From Palsa-661 sp035535015 (lineage in GTDB: Bacteria > Actinomycetota > Acidimicrobiia > Acidimicrobiales > UBA8190), in contig DATLQU010000035.1 in NCBI GenBank assembly GCA_035535015.1, forward strand, positions 23,641 to 87,640: a stretch of DNA of 64,000 bases, given 5' to 3'. This document shows positions 48,749 through 56,813 of this stretch, piece by piece. The number at the start of each line of letters is the position of its first letter. Position 1 is the first letter of the stretch. The notes beneath the pieces are model-generated. The model had not been told where the DNA came from, did not search any database, and saw nothing but the letters and a program-made list of their open reading frames with translations. Made by a program: the position numbers and the translations under genes.

Positions 48749-49785
48749 GGCCGGTCGTCCCCCTCGGTGCCGCCGGCACCACCGGTTTCGGTCTCGACCA
48801 GCAGGGAAAAGTCGTCATCGGTGGTGGCGTCGCCCGCCTGCCGGGGCACGTCGGTCCCGGCCCGCTCCTGGCCCGGTTCGCACCCGGGCAGCGCCGTGCA
48901 CCACGCGCACAGACCGTTGGCCGTCCGGGCCGGTTCGCTCCCTGCGGCCAAGCGGCACAGTCGCCCGGTGCCGGCCAATACCCGCTGCAGAGCTCCGACC
49001 AGGACGTCATCGGTCACGGCCTCGACATCGAGCTCGCCCGTCCGCGTGTAGTAGGTGGCGATCCGGAACGGCGGCGCGCCGCTGCGCAGGGTTTCGAGCA
49101 GGGCATAGAAATGAAGATCGCCGCGGTGCTCGATCCGGCGCCGGCCCGATTTGATCTCGACGACACAGACCGACGCCCGTTCTCCCGCCGGCCCGCCGAA
49201 AGCCAGGTCGACCACGCCACTCAGGACGACCCTTCCACCGACGAGTGGTACCACCAGCCTTTCCTGTGTCCGGGGCAACCAGCTCGGGCTGGGCACCGGC
49301 CAGCGGGCGACGACACCGCCGGCGTGCTCCGCCACCTCCCGGGCCAGGTCGCCGCGGCTGTCGGGAGTCATGGCGTCGAGGAAGCCGATGATGTCGCTGT
49401 CGCCGTCGACCCGGACGGCGCCGAGGGCGTCGGACCAGGGGTCGTCCAGCCGCCCCGTCGTCACCCACTGCCGGAACAGCGCATCGACCAGGCTGCCCCG
49501 GACCAGCTCCAGGGTCACGTTCCGGGGGGAGCTCCGCCGGGCCACCAGATGGGCCTCGCACATGAGCACGCCGGTCAGCGCCTCCTTGGTCACCCGCACG
49601 GACCCGCCGTCCACGGCCAGGTCGTCGGTCACACCGGCGAGCCCGTCCTCGAGCCAGTCCCGCAGCCCCCCGGCCAGCCCCGGGTCGACCGCCGGACGGG
49701 CCCTCCCCTGCCCCCGCAGCCGCTCGAGCAGAACGGCTCCTTCCGGGGGCCGGACGGCATCGGCGGTTGAGCTCGATCTGGGCAC
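48745..49785 (-). CDS. PD-(D/E)XK nuclease family protein (RecB/Cas4-like)
   Basis: 346 aa. The catalytic core is VVLSGVVDLAFG ... VCVVEIKSGRRR (motifs II and III: Asp, Glu-x-Lys), with DLHFYALL as the following helix. A C-terminal cysteine cluster (LCAWCTALPGC, plus an earlier LCRL) suggests a 4Fe-4S site as in AddB/Cas4-type nucleases. Probably an exonuclease in DNA repair or defence. GTG 49785 has CAAGCT 6 nt upstream; the longer frame to 51171 is antisense to the patatin gene. It is coupled to the downstream unknown protein. Confidence 0.83.
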   Translation of the reverse strand: MPRSSSTADAVRPPEGAVLLERLRGQGRARPAVDPGLAGGLRDWLEDGLAGVTDDLAVDGGSVRVTKEALTGVLMCEAHLVARRSSPRNVTLELVRGSLVDALFRQWVTTGRLDDPWSDALGAVRVDGDSDIIGFLDAMTPDSRGDLAREVAEHAGGVVARWPVPSPSWLPRTQERLVVPLVGGRVVLSGVVDLAFGGPAGERASVCVVEIKSGRRRIEHRGDLHFYALLETLRSGAPPFRIATYYTRTGELDVEAVTDDVLVGALQRVLAGTGRLCRLAAGSEPARTANGLCAWCTALPGCEPGQERAGTDVPRQAGDATTDDDFSLLVETETGGAGGTEGDDRP

Positions 49786-49933
49786 GACCCCAGCTTGCCC
49801 GACGGCTGTGACGGCCACGGCCGAGACCGGGCCGGAGCCCTCGAGCCACCCCCGACGCCGCCCCCGGCCATTAGCCTCGATTCCCGATGCAGACGACCCG
49901 CAGCGCCGCCGCGGACCCGGGGATGGGGGCCCG

Positions 49934-50116
49934 ATGACCCCGGCCTTCGTCGTCGTCTTCGCCCTCTTCGTCCTGGCCCTCGGGGCGCTCGTCGTCATCT
50001 CCGTCCGTTGGGGCGTCCGCCGCGACCGCGCGGCGCGGGCCGTGGCGGCGGCGCGGCGCGAGGAAGCCTCGCGACCGGGGCCGGGAACCCCACCCCCGGG
50101 GCCGGCCTCCCGCTGA
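49934..50116 (+). CDS. Small single-span membrane protein (60 aa)
   Basis: ATG 49934 with GGGGATGGGGG upstream. The N-terminal helix AFVVVFALFVLALGALVVISVRW spans the membrane once, followed by an Arg-rich stretch and a Pro-rich tail. The stop shares one base with the patatin start (TGATG), so the two are coupled. No family known; possibly an anchor or partner for the patatin-like enzyme. Confidence 0.65.
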   Translation: MTPAFVVVFALFVLALGALVVISVRWGVRRDRAARAVAAARREEASRPGPGTPPPGPASR

Positions 50117-51159
50117 TGGCCGACCCGCCGGCCGACGCGCCGCCACCGGCTCAGAGCGAGCAGGGCGTCTCGGCCGTTCACCCGACGGCGCTGCCCGGTG
50201 GTGTCTTTCCGGGCCCCGGAGCCCCGCGCCGGCGCTGGACCCGATCCCGCCACCTGAACGCCCGCTGGCGCCGGCCCCGGACCGCCTTCGTCTTCGCCGG
50301 TGGCGGGGCCCGCGGGGCCGCCCAGATCGGCATGCTCCAGGCTCTTTTGGAGCGGGGCATCTCGGCCGACGACGTCTACGGCGCCTCCGTCGGGGCCATC
50401 AACGCCGCCGGCTTCGCCGGTGACCCCACCCCGGCCGGCATCGAGCGGATGGCCGAACTCTGGCGCCAGGTCACCCGCGACGACATCTTCCCCCAGGGCC
50501 GGATCCCCGGCCCCTGGCGATTCCTGCAACAGCGCGAGGCCGTCCACTCGAACGAGGGCATCCGGCGGGTCATCGAGAACGGCCTCACCTTCGAGCGGAT
50601 CGAGAACGCCGCTGTCCATCTGGAGGTGGTGGCCACCTCGCTCACCGACGGCCGCACCCAGTGGTTCACCTACGGCCCGGCGGCCGAAGCCATCCTGGCC
50701 TCCGCCGCCCTGCCCTCGCTGCTCCCGCCCGTCGAGATCGGCCGCGAGTCCTTCATCGACGGCGGCGTGGTCGACAACGTCCCCATCGGCCGGGCCATCG
50801 TCCAGGGAGCCGAGCGCATCTTCGTCCTCCTCTGCGGTCCCCTCCGCTACACCCCCCACCGCTACCGTCGGCCGGTCGAAGCGGTCCTCACCGCCTTCTT
50901 CATCGCCGTCCACGCCAAGTTCGCCCGCGAACTCGAACGCCTGCCGGCGGGGGTGGAGGTCATCGTCTTCTCCGTCGACTCCGATCCCGTCTCGCGCTAC
51001 GACGACTTCTCCGGTACCGAGGCACTGATCACGGCAGGACGGACGAACGCCGAGATCATTCTCGAATTCTGGAGCGCCGGCGGCCACGGTTCCGGTACGG
51101 GCCGGCCGCCGGTCTCGAGTGGTGACGAGCTCGAGGCCACGAGCGGGGAGGCGGTCTGA
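50116..51159 (+). CDS. Patatin-like phospholipase
   Basis: 347 aa. All patatin motifs are present: glycine-rich oxyanion loop FAGGGARGAAQ (about 61-70), nucleophile Ser91 in GASVGAINA, and catalytic Asp215 in FIDGGVVDN. It should hydrolyse acyl chains from lipids by a Ser-Asp dyad. No signal peptide; a basic Pro/Arg-rich N-terminus suggests membrane contact. Coupled to the 60-aa membrane protein upstream, and followed two bases later by the frameshifted GNAT gene. Confidence 0.92.
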   Translation: MADPPADAPPPAQSEQGVSAVHPTALPGGVFPGPGAPRRRWTRSRHLNARWRRPRTAFVFAGGGARGAAQIGMLQALLERGISADDVYGASVGAINAAGFAGDPTPAGIERMAELWRQVTRDDIFPQGRIPGPWRFLQQREAVHSNEGIRRVIENGLTFERIENAAVHLEVVATSLTDGRTQWFTYGPAAEAILASAALPSLLPPVEIGRESFIDGGVVDNVPIGRAIVQGAERIFVLLCGPLRYTPHRYRRPVEAVLTAFFIAVHAKFARELERLPAGVEVIVFSVDSDPVSRYDDFSGTEALITAGRTNAEIILEFWSAGGHGSGTGRPPVSSGDELEATSGEAV

Positions 51160-51161
51160 CC

Positions 51162-51975
51162 GTGTCGCCACTCGATGCCGACGACATCTCTCTCCTCGGT
51201 CATCTGAATCTGATCGAGGTCTGGCGCGAGTTCACCCGCTGGGGCAAGCGGGGTGCGCTCGAGGAGAGCGACGGCATCGTCCTCTACGCCACCGGTTCCT
51301 GGCTGCCGGTGCTGTGCAACGGTGCCTTCCGCGTCGACGACTCCGCCGTGGCCGCCGACCTCGTCACCCGGGCCGACGCCTTCTTCGGGGCCCGACGGCG
51401 TGGGTACACCGTCATGGTGCGCGACCTCCCCGTCGACGACGAACTCGCCGGCGCCTGCCGGTCCGCCGGACTCGAGGCCTTCGGCGAGCCGGCACCCGAG
51501 ATGGTCTGTTCGGCGCCGGTGCCCGAACACCTTCCCGACGGCATCGACATGCGCCGTGTCACAACCGTTGGCGGTGTCGTCGACTTCGCCGCCGTGTGCT
51601 CAGCCGCGTACAGCACCTACGGGCATGCCTGTCGAGGCTCCTGTTCAGCTGTTCGGCATCCCCCGCCATGTCCTCGAGGCCCGGCACGTCATCGCCGTGG
51701 TCGCCTACGCCGACGAGCAACCTGTCGCCGCAGCCATGACCCTGCTCAGTCATGGCATCGCCGGTGTCTACTGGGTGGGAACAGTGGAGGGAGCCCGGAG
51801 GTCGGGACTGGGTCGGGCGGTCACGTCGTCGGTGACGAACGCCTCGTTCGCCCACGGGGCCGGTGTCGTCACCTTGCAGGCGTCGACCATGGGTGAGCCC
51901 ATCTACCGGTCCATGGGCTACCGGACGCTCTACCACTACCAGAACTGGGTCCGCTTCATGACCCCCGGGACCTGA
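51162..51975 (+). pseudogene. GNAT acetyltransferase disrupted by a single-base frameshift
   Basis: From GTG 51162 (GGGGAGG upstream) the frame reads a normal protein for 154 codons up to CSAAYSTYG (51621-51623). One extra base, C at 51624, then shifts the frame. The next frame continues sensibly from 51625: MPVEAPVQLFGIPRHVLEA, IAVVAYADEQPVAAAMTLLS, VYWVGTVEGARRSGLGRAV (acetyl-CoA loop) and EPIYRSMGYRTLYHYQNWVRF, ending at 51975. Removing that base restores a GNAT protein of about 270 aa. It may be a recent mutation, a programmed shift or a sequencing error. Confidence 0.8.
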
Positions 51976-51986
51976 GCCGCCCACCG

Positions 51987-52931
51987 GTGCCGCTCGAACC
52001 GGCCACCCAGGCCATCGTCGATCACATGGCCGCCGCCGGTCCGGTGGACTTCTCGGCGCTCACCCCGGACGCCTTCCGTCGCCTCTTCCGCGAAAGCCTG
52101 GGCGCTCTCGACCATGCCGGGCAGCCGGCCGATGTCCATAGTGTCGACACCGAAACCATCGCCGGTCCGGCCGGACCGATCCGCATCCGTATCTACCAAC
52201 CCCACGGAGACGGTCCCGCGGCGGCCGTCTGCTACTTCCACGGTGGCGGATGGGTGATCGGTGACATCGACACCCACGACGGCACCTGCCGAACCCTCTG
52301 CCACCGGACCGGGGCCGTCGTGGTCAGCGTCGACTACCGGCTCGCCCCCGAACACCGCTATCCCGCCGCTCTGGACGACTGCGAAGCGGCCACCGCCTGG
52401 CTGGCCGACAATGCCGGCCGCCTGGGCGCAGACCCCGGTCGCCTGGCCGTGGCCGGCGACAGCGCCGGCGGCAATCTCGCCGCGGCGGTCACCTTGCGGG
52501 CCAGACGCCCCGGCGGTCCGGCGTTGCGCGCCCAGGCCCTCGTCTACCCGGCCCTCGACTTCACCTCCGAGCGACCTTCAGTCCGGGCCAACGGCGAGGG
52601 CTATCTGCTCACGGCTGCCGCCATGCGCTGGTTCTGCGCCCAGTACCTCGGCGACGCGGACCCGGCCGACCCGATGGCCAGCCCCTTGCTGGCCGACCTG
52701 GCCACCGGGCCCGCCCTCCCTCCCGCCGTGGTGGCCGTCGCCGAGTTCGATCCTCTACGTGACGAGGGCCGCGCCTACGCCGATGCCTTGGAGGCTGCCG
52801 GCGTGGAGGTCCGCCTTCTCGAGTTCCCCGGGCTCGTCCACGGTTTCCTGGGCCTCGGTGCGCTCTCTCCCGCCTCGGCCCGGGCCACCGAGCAGGTCTG
52901 GGCCGCTTTCGCCACGCTGCTCACCGACTGA
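51987..52931 (+). CDS. Alpha/beta hydrolase of the hormone-sensitive lipase family
   Basis: 314 aa. HSL (family IV) esterase: oxyanion motif CYFHGGGWVIGD, DYRLAPEHRYPAALDD, nucleophile in AVAGDSAGGNLAA, acid in VAVAEFDPLRDEG, and catalytic His in PGLVHGFLGL. It should cleave short-chain esters or lactones in the cytoplasm. GTG 51987 starts 11 bp after the GNAT remnant; the stop abuts the convergent cyclase gene. Confidence 0.92.
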   Translation: MPLEPATQAIVDHMAAAGPVDFSALTPDAFRRLFRESLGALDHAGQPADVHSVDTETIAGPAGPIRIRIYQPHGDGPAAAVCYFHGGGWVIGDIDTHDGTCRTLCHRTGAVVVSVDYRLAPEHRYPAALDDCEAATAWLADNAGRLGADPGRLAVAGDSAGGNLAAAVTLRARRPGGPALRAQALVYPALDFTSERPSVRANGEGYLLTAAAMRWFCAQYLGDADPADPMASPLLADLATGPALPPAVVAVAEFDPLRDEGRAYADALEAAGVEVRLLEFPGLVHGFLGLGALSPASARATEQVWAAFATLLTD

Positions 52932-54059
52932 TCACCTGTCGTCCTGATCACCGGTGTCGGCCGCCCCGGTGGCGACGGCGTAGAGCGGCACGGGGGTGCT
53001 GATACCGCGCAGTGTGGGGGTTCCAGCCTCCACCAGCCGCCACGGCGTGTCCGTACCGAGCTGGTCCCGGGCCTCGGCGGTCATGACCACCGATCCTTCG
53101 GCCGCCACCTTGACCGACCGGGCCGCCAGGTTGACGAGTGGACCGACGAAGTCACCGCTGCGCGACGTGACCTCGCCGAAGGCGATGCCGGCGCGCGCCC
53201 CGGGAAGACCCGGGTCGGCGCCCACCGTGGCGCACAATTCCACGGCGATCCGGCAGACCGTCTCGGTCGTCGCCGCCACGATCATGGCCTCATCACCGAT
53301 CAGCTTGACCACCCGTCCGCCGTACTCGGTGGCGATGTCCCAGGCGGCCGACTCGAAACGCGCCAGCGCCAGCGCGTGTTCCTTGAGACTCAATTGTCCG
53401 GCCCATGCCGTCGATCCGACCAGATCGACGAAGCCGACAGCCACGGTCGCCGTCTGCCCGACGGCGTCAGCACGGGTGGAGGCCGCCCGCACGCTGTCCA
53501 GGCGGAACCGCTGCTCGAGGAGATGATCGATCACCGAAGGAAGAAGGGCAAAGACCGAGCCGGCGTTCTCGTTGATCCGGGCCCGTTCGAGCTCGGATGT
53601 TCCGGCCGCCATGGTGGAGCTGATCTCGCCGTAGAAGAGGCTGATGGCGGCATCGATGATCCGGGCCACCGACGCCCCCATCACCTGGGTGAAGGCCAGT
53701 GTCGCCTCCTCGCCGAACAGCGACGTGCCCAACGCGAAGGCGATGGCGTCGTCGACCACGAAGGCGGGAAGGAGCGAATCGTCATCGACGGTCAGGCCCT
53801 GCGCCAACAACATGCGCCGGATCCGGTCCTGCGTCGTGGCCGCCCGCTGCGCCACGTCGGCCAACGGGAGTCGCTGCACCGGGACGAAGGCGGCCCGATA
53901 GGCGCTCAGAGCGAACAGCACACCTTCGGCATCGGCTTCGGCGATCTCCGCCACCGTGGCGCCCAGCCCGTCGAGATACGGGAGCAACGCCAATCGATCG
54001 GCGGCCGCCGGCGCCTCAGGGTCGTAGAGACCGGCGGCCTGGAAAGTGGCGACATCCAT
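52932..54059 (-). CDS. Class III adenylate/guanylate cyclase (second copy)
   Basis: 375 aa, same architecture as the protein at 26.6-27.7 kb. Helical N-terminal half with ISLFYGEISSTMAAG and ENAGSVFALL; catalytic domain from about 205: GFVDLVGSTAW (metal Asp), YGGRVVKLIGDEAMIVA (substrate Lys, second Asp), GIAFGEVTSRSGDFVG, and VNLAARSVKVA (Asn/Arg). All key residues are kept. ATG 54059. The shared N-terminal region with the other copy suggests a common, unknown input signal. Confidence 0.87.
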   Translation of the reverse strand: MDVATFQAAGLYDPEAPAAADRLALLPYLDGLGATVAEIAEADAEGVLFALSAYRAAFVPVQRLPLADVAQRAATTQDRIRRMLLAQGLTVDDDSLLPAFVVDDAIAFALGTSLFGEEATLAFTQVMGASVARIIDAAISLFYGEISSTMAAGTSELERARINENAGSVFALLPSVIDHLLEQRFRLDSVRAASTRADAVGQTATVAVGFVDLVGSTAWAGQLSLKEHALALARFESAAWDIATEYGGRVVKLIGDEAMIVAATTETVCRIAVELCATVGADPGLPGARAGIAFGEVTSRSGDFVGPLVNLAARSVKVAAEGSVVMTAEARDQLGTDTPWRLVEAGTPTLRGISTPVPLYAVATGAADTGDQDDR

Positions 54060-54097
54060 GGCCGGATGCTGCCACGACCAGCTCCCCTCTGCTCCCC

Positions 54098-54298
54098 CTA
54101 ACGGCGGGGAGGCTCGTCGGTGGGCGGCGGGGCCACGTGCCAGCCGGCGGAGGACACCTTGCGGGGCTCGTAGAACACGCAGCCGTCAGGACAGGCGAAG
54201 GGCAGATTCTCGTTGGCATCCACCCGACAACGTTCGATCTTGTCACCGCGCGCCGTGGTCTGCATGATGTAGTGCCTGCAGTCGGCGTTCACGGTCAT
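54098..54298 (-). CDS. Small Cys-rich protein (66 aa)
   Basis: ATG 54298 opens TVNADCRHYIMQTT, then IERCRV and LPFACPDGCVFYEPR: four cysteines arranged C-x(19)-C and CPDGC, likely a zinc or iron-sulfur site. The C-terminus is Pro-rich. GC3-rich codon use supports coding. Not in any family I can name with certainty. It stands alone between the cyclase and the divergent NUDIX gene. Confidence 0.72.
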   Translation of the reverse strand: MTVNADCRHYIMQTTARGDKIERCRVDANENLPFACPDGCVFYEPRKVSSAGWHVAPPPTDEPPRR

Positions 54299-54371
54299 GG
54301 TCCATTGTGGCCCAGGAGCCACCGGGGCGGGGCGCACGGCGGGCCACGATGCTGAGGTAGCGTCAGTTTTC

Positions 54372-55073
54372 GTGGATCGCCCTGTCTCCCCGCGGCAGCT
54401 GCTCCGGTGGAGCGAGAGCCTGGCGGGCATCGCCCGGACGGGTCTCGGCTTCACCGAAAGCCTCTACGAGAAGGAGCGCTTCCAAGAGGTCCTGCACGTG
54501 GCGGCCGACATCGCCGTGGCCGCCGCCTCCGGGTCCGACGGTGTCGAGGACGCCGACCATCTCGTCGAGGAATGGATGGGCGCCGTCGGCCAAGGCGTCC
54601 CCGGCTATGTCACCCCCAAAGTGGCGGTCGGGGCCGCCGTGGGAAACGACAAGGGCGAGCTGCTCCTGGTGAAGCGGGCCGACTCCGGTGTCTGGCTCTA
54701 CCCCACGGGCTGGGCCGACGTCGGCTACTCGGCAGCCGAGGTGGTGGTCAAGGAGGTGCAGGAGGAAACCGGCATCGAAGCCGAGGTGGTTCGACTCATC
54801 GCCGTTCTCGACGGCCTGCGACTCGGCTTCACCCGTGTCCCGCTCTATTCACTCGTCTTCCACTGCCGGGCCGTCGGCGGGGCCTTGCGGGCCCATCCCC
54901 TCGAATGTGCCGATGTCGGTTGGTTCGCCCCCGACAAACTTCCGCAACCTCTGGTCGGCGCCGAACGGTGGGGGCCACACGTCTTCGCCGCGCTGCGCGG
55001 CGAACATCTCGACGTCCTCTTCGACCGCCCTCGCCAACCCATGTGGCGCGGCGATTCGGCTCACGAAGCCTGA
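54372..55073 (+). CDS. NUDIX hydrolase with N-terminal Nudix_N_2-like domain
   Basis: 233 aa. N-terminal helical domain (QLLRWSESLAGIARTGLGFTESLYEKERFQEVL) as in ADP-ribose/NDP-sugar-type NUDIX enzymes, then VAVGAAVGNDKGELLLVKR and the NUDIX box GYSAAEVVVKEVQEETGIEAE (Lys in place of the usual Arg of REUxEE). It hydrolyses a nucleoside-diphosphate-linked substrate. GTG 54372 was chosen because TAGCGT (54358-54363) lies 8 nt upstream; the longer frame to 54297 overlaps the divergent gene start. Convergent with the pst response regulator. Confidence 0.9.
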   Translation: MDRPVSPRQLLRWSESLAGIARTGLGFTESLYEKERFQEVLHVAADIAVAAASGSDGVEDADHLVEEWMGAVGQGVPGYVTPKVAVGAAVGNDKGELLLVKRADSGVWLYPTGWADVGYSAAEVVVKEVQEETGIEAEVVRLIAVLDGLRLGFTRVPLYSLVFHCRAVGGALRAHPLECADVGWFAPDKLPQPLVGAERWGPHVFAALRGEHLDVLFDRPRQPMWRGDSAHEA

Positions 55074-55077
55074 CGGA

Positions 55078-55857
55078 TCACTCCTCGTCTCGGCCCGGTG
55101 TGCCGCGTCCGTCGGCATCGAAGCGGAAACCGACACCGCGGACGGTCACGAGGAATTGGGGATCGGCCGGATCGCGTTCGAGCTTCACCCGCAAACGCCG
55201 GATGTGCGTGTCCAGCGTCCGCGTGTCGGCCAGGTCCCGTCCTGACCAGAGCCGGTCGATCAGCTCATCGCGGGTCCGCACCTGGCCCGGCGGCGACAGC
55301 AGAAGCGACAGCAGATCGAATTCGCGCCGCGAGAGATGGACCGTCCGTGCCCCCGTACGGACCTCACGACGGGCGAAGTCGACGCGCACCGGGCCCGCCA
55401 CCACGATCTCCGCCGGCGGGAATCCCACAGACGGTTTCTTCAGTGCCGGCAGTGAGGGGGGCTGGGCCCGGCGCAGGACCGCCTGGATACGGGCCAACAG
55501 CTCGCGCAACCGGTACGGCTTGGTCACATAGTCGGCGGCACCGAGCTCGAGGCCGAGGACGATGTCCACCTCGGCGTCGAGAGCGGACACCATGATGACG
55601 GGGACCGGGGCCAGCGCCTTCATACGCCGGCACACCTCGGTCCCCGACAACCCGGGCAAAAGGACGTCGAGCAGCACCAGATCCGGGGGATGGGCGGCGA
55701 ACTGGCGCAGTCCGTCCAGCCCGTCTTCGGCCAGCTCGACGACGAATCCCTCGTTCCCGAGTCCCGCCTGCAGCGCCTCGCGGTAGGACTGCTCGTCCTC
55801 CACCACGAGAATCCGGATCCGCCCGTCGGCGCTCTCGATCATGGCTGTGTCGATCAC
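55078..55857 (-). CDS. OmpR/PhoB-family response regulator of the pst operon
   Basis: 259 aa. Receiver domain: ILVVEDEQSYREAL, phosphoacceptor Asp in LVLLDVLLPGLSG, VIMVSALDAEVD, and ADYVTKPYRLRELLAR. C-terminal winged helix: VHLSRREFDLLSLLLSPPGQVRTRDELIDRLW, DTHIRRLRVKLE and TVRGVGFRFD. GTG 55857 overlaps the pstA stop (GTGA); ATG 55842 is an alternative. Position at the end of the pst operon suggests a RegX3/PhoP-like phosphate regulator, and it is the only OmpR-type regulator in the window. No histidine kinase is adjacent. Confidence 0.9.
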   Translation of the reverse strand: MIDTAMIESADGRIRILVVEDEQSYREALQAGLGNEGFVVELAEDGLDGLRQFAAHPPDLVLLDVLLPGLSGTEVCRRMKALAPVPVIMVSALDAEVDIVLGLELGAADYVTKPYRLRELLARIQAVLRRAQPPSLPALKKPSVGFPPAEIVVAGPVRVDFARREVRTGARTVHLSRREFDLLSLLLSPPGQVRTRDELIDRLWSGRDLADTRTLDTHIRRLRVKLERDPADPQFLVTVRGVGFRFDADGRGTPGRDEE

Positions 55858-56813
55858 GTCGGGGCCCGGCCGACCCGTTGCCGGCGTTCCGGGGAGTACC
55901 GCTGGGTCATCGACACGAGCACCCGGGAGATGACGATGAGAACGAGGACCAGGACGAGCAGCATCACCGCGGCATCGGCGGCCAAGGCGTGGGCCGACTT
56001 CGCCGGCACATTGAAGAATGTGTAGACGAGGTAGGTCAGGTACCCGACCGGCGAATGGGTGAGCTGGCCGGTGGGGGCGGCATTGGAGAAGAAGACGGTG
56101 AAGAGCAACGGAGCCGTCTCCCCCACGGCGATGGCCAGAGCCACGATCAGTCCAGTGGCGATCCCCGGGAGAGCCGGCTTGATCACCAGCTTGCGCAGCG
56201 TGTAGCCGCTTCGCATCCCGAGGGCCTCGGCCCCTTCGCGATAGGCGGTGGGCACTCCCCGGATGGCCACCTCAGTCGTCTTCGTGACATAAGGGACCAC
56301 GAGTATGGACAGAACGATCAGACCGGCGGCCAGCGAATCGCCCCAGTGGAACTGGACGACGAGAACGACGTACCCGACGTAACCGAGCACGATCGAGGGC
56401 ACCCCGGAAAGAACCTCCGACGCCCCGCGCAGGATCTGTCCCCGATCGGCCGGGATGTACTCGGCCAGATAGAGACCCCCGGCGATACCGATGGTCCCGG
56501 CGATCACGGCCACGCCGCCCATGATCAGCAACGTCCCCTCGAGGGCGTTCAGCAGACCGCCGCCGTTTCCGGCGGTGTCCGTGGTGAGGACGTTCCAGTG
56601 CCAGTCCCCTACGGCGCGCCCGACAACCCCCACCACGACCGAGAGGACGGGAATGGCCACGAGGGCCAGAGACAGTGCCCCGGCGGCCCACGCCAGGCGG
56701 TTGGTCAGCCGCCGACGGCTGAGAGCGGCGTCCGCCGCCTTGCGCGCCGCGGCACGGTCTTCTGGGCGGCGGTCACTGGTGGCCTGCGCCGTGACGTTCC
56801 CCGGCATCGTCAC
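55854..56813 (-). CDS. pstA: Phosphate ABC transporter permease PstA
   Basis: 319 aa, six membrane spans. Permease features: NALEGTLLIMGGVAVIAG, LYLAEYIPADRG, VLSGVPSIVLGYVGY and the EAA-loop-like AYREGAEALGMRSGYTLRKLVIKPALPGI, then AIAVGETAPLLFT. With PstC it forms the inner-membrane channel of the Pst phosphate importer. GTG 56813 overlaps the pstC stop by four bases; ATG 56807 is also possible. Confidence 0.95.
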   Translation of the reverse strand: MTMPGNVTAQATSDRRPEDRAAARKAADAALSRRRLTNRLAWAAGALSLALVAIPVLSVVVGVVGRAVGDWHWNVLTTDTAGNGGGLLNALEGTLLIMGGVAVIAGTIGIAGGLYLAEYIPADRGQILRGASEVLSGVPSIVLGYVGYVVLVVQFHWGDSLAAGLIVLSILVVPYVTKTTEVAIRGVPTAYREGAEALGMRSGYTLRKLVIKPALPGIATGLIVALAIAVGETAPLLFTVFFSNAAPTGQLTHSPVGYLTYLVYTFFNVPAKSAHALAADAAVMLLVLVLVLIVISRVLVSMTQRYSPERRQRVGRAPT

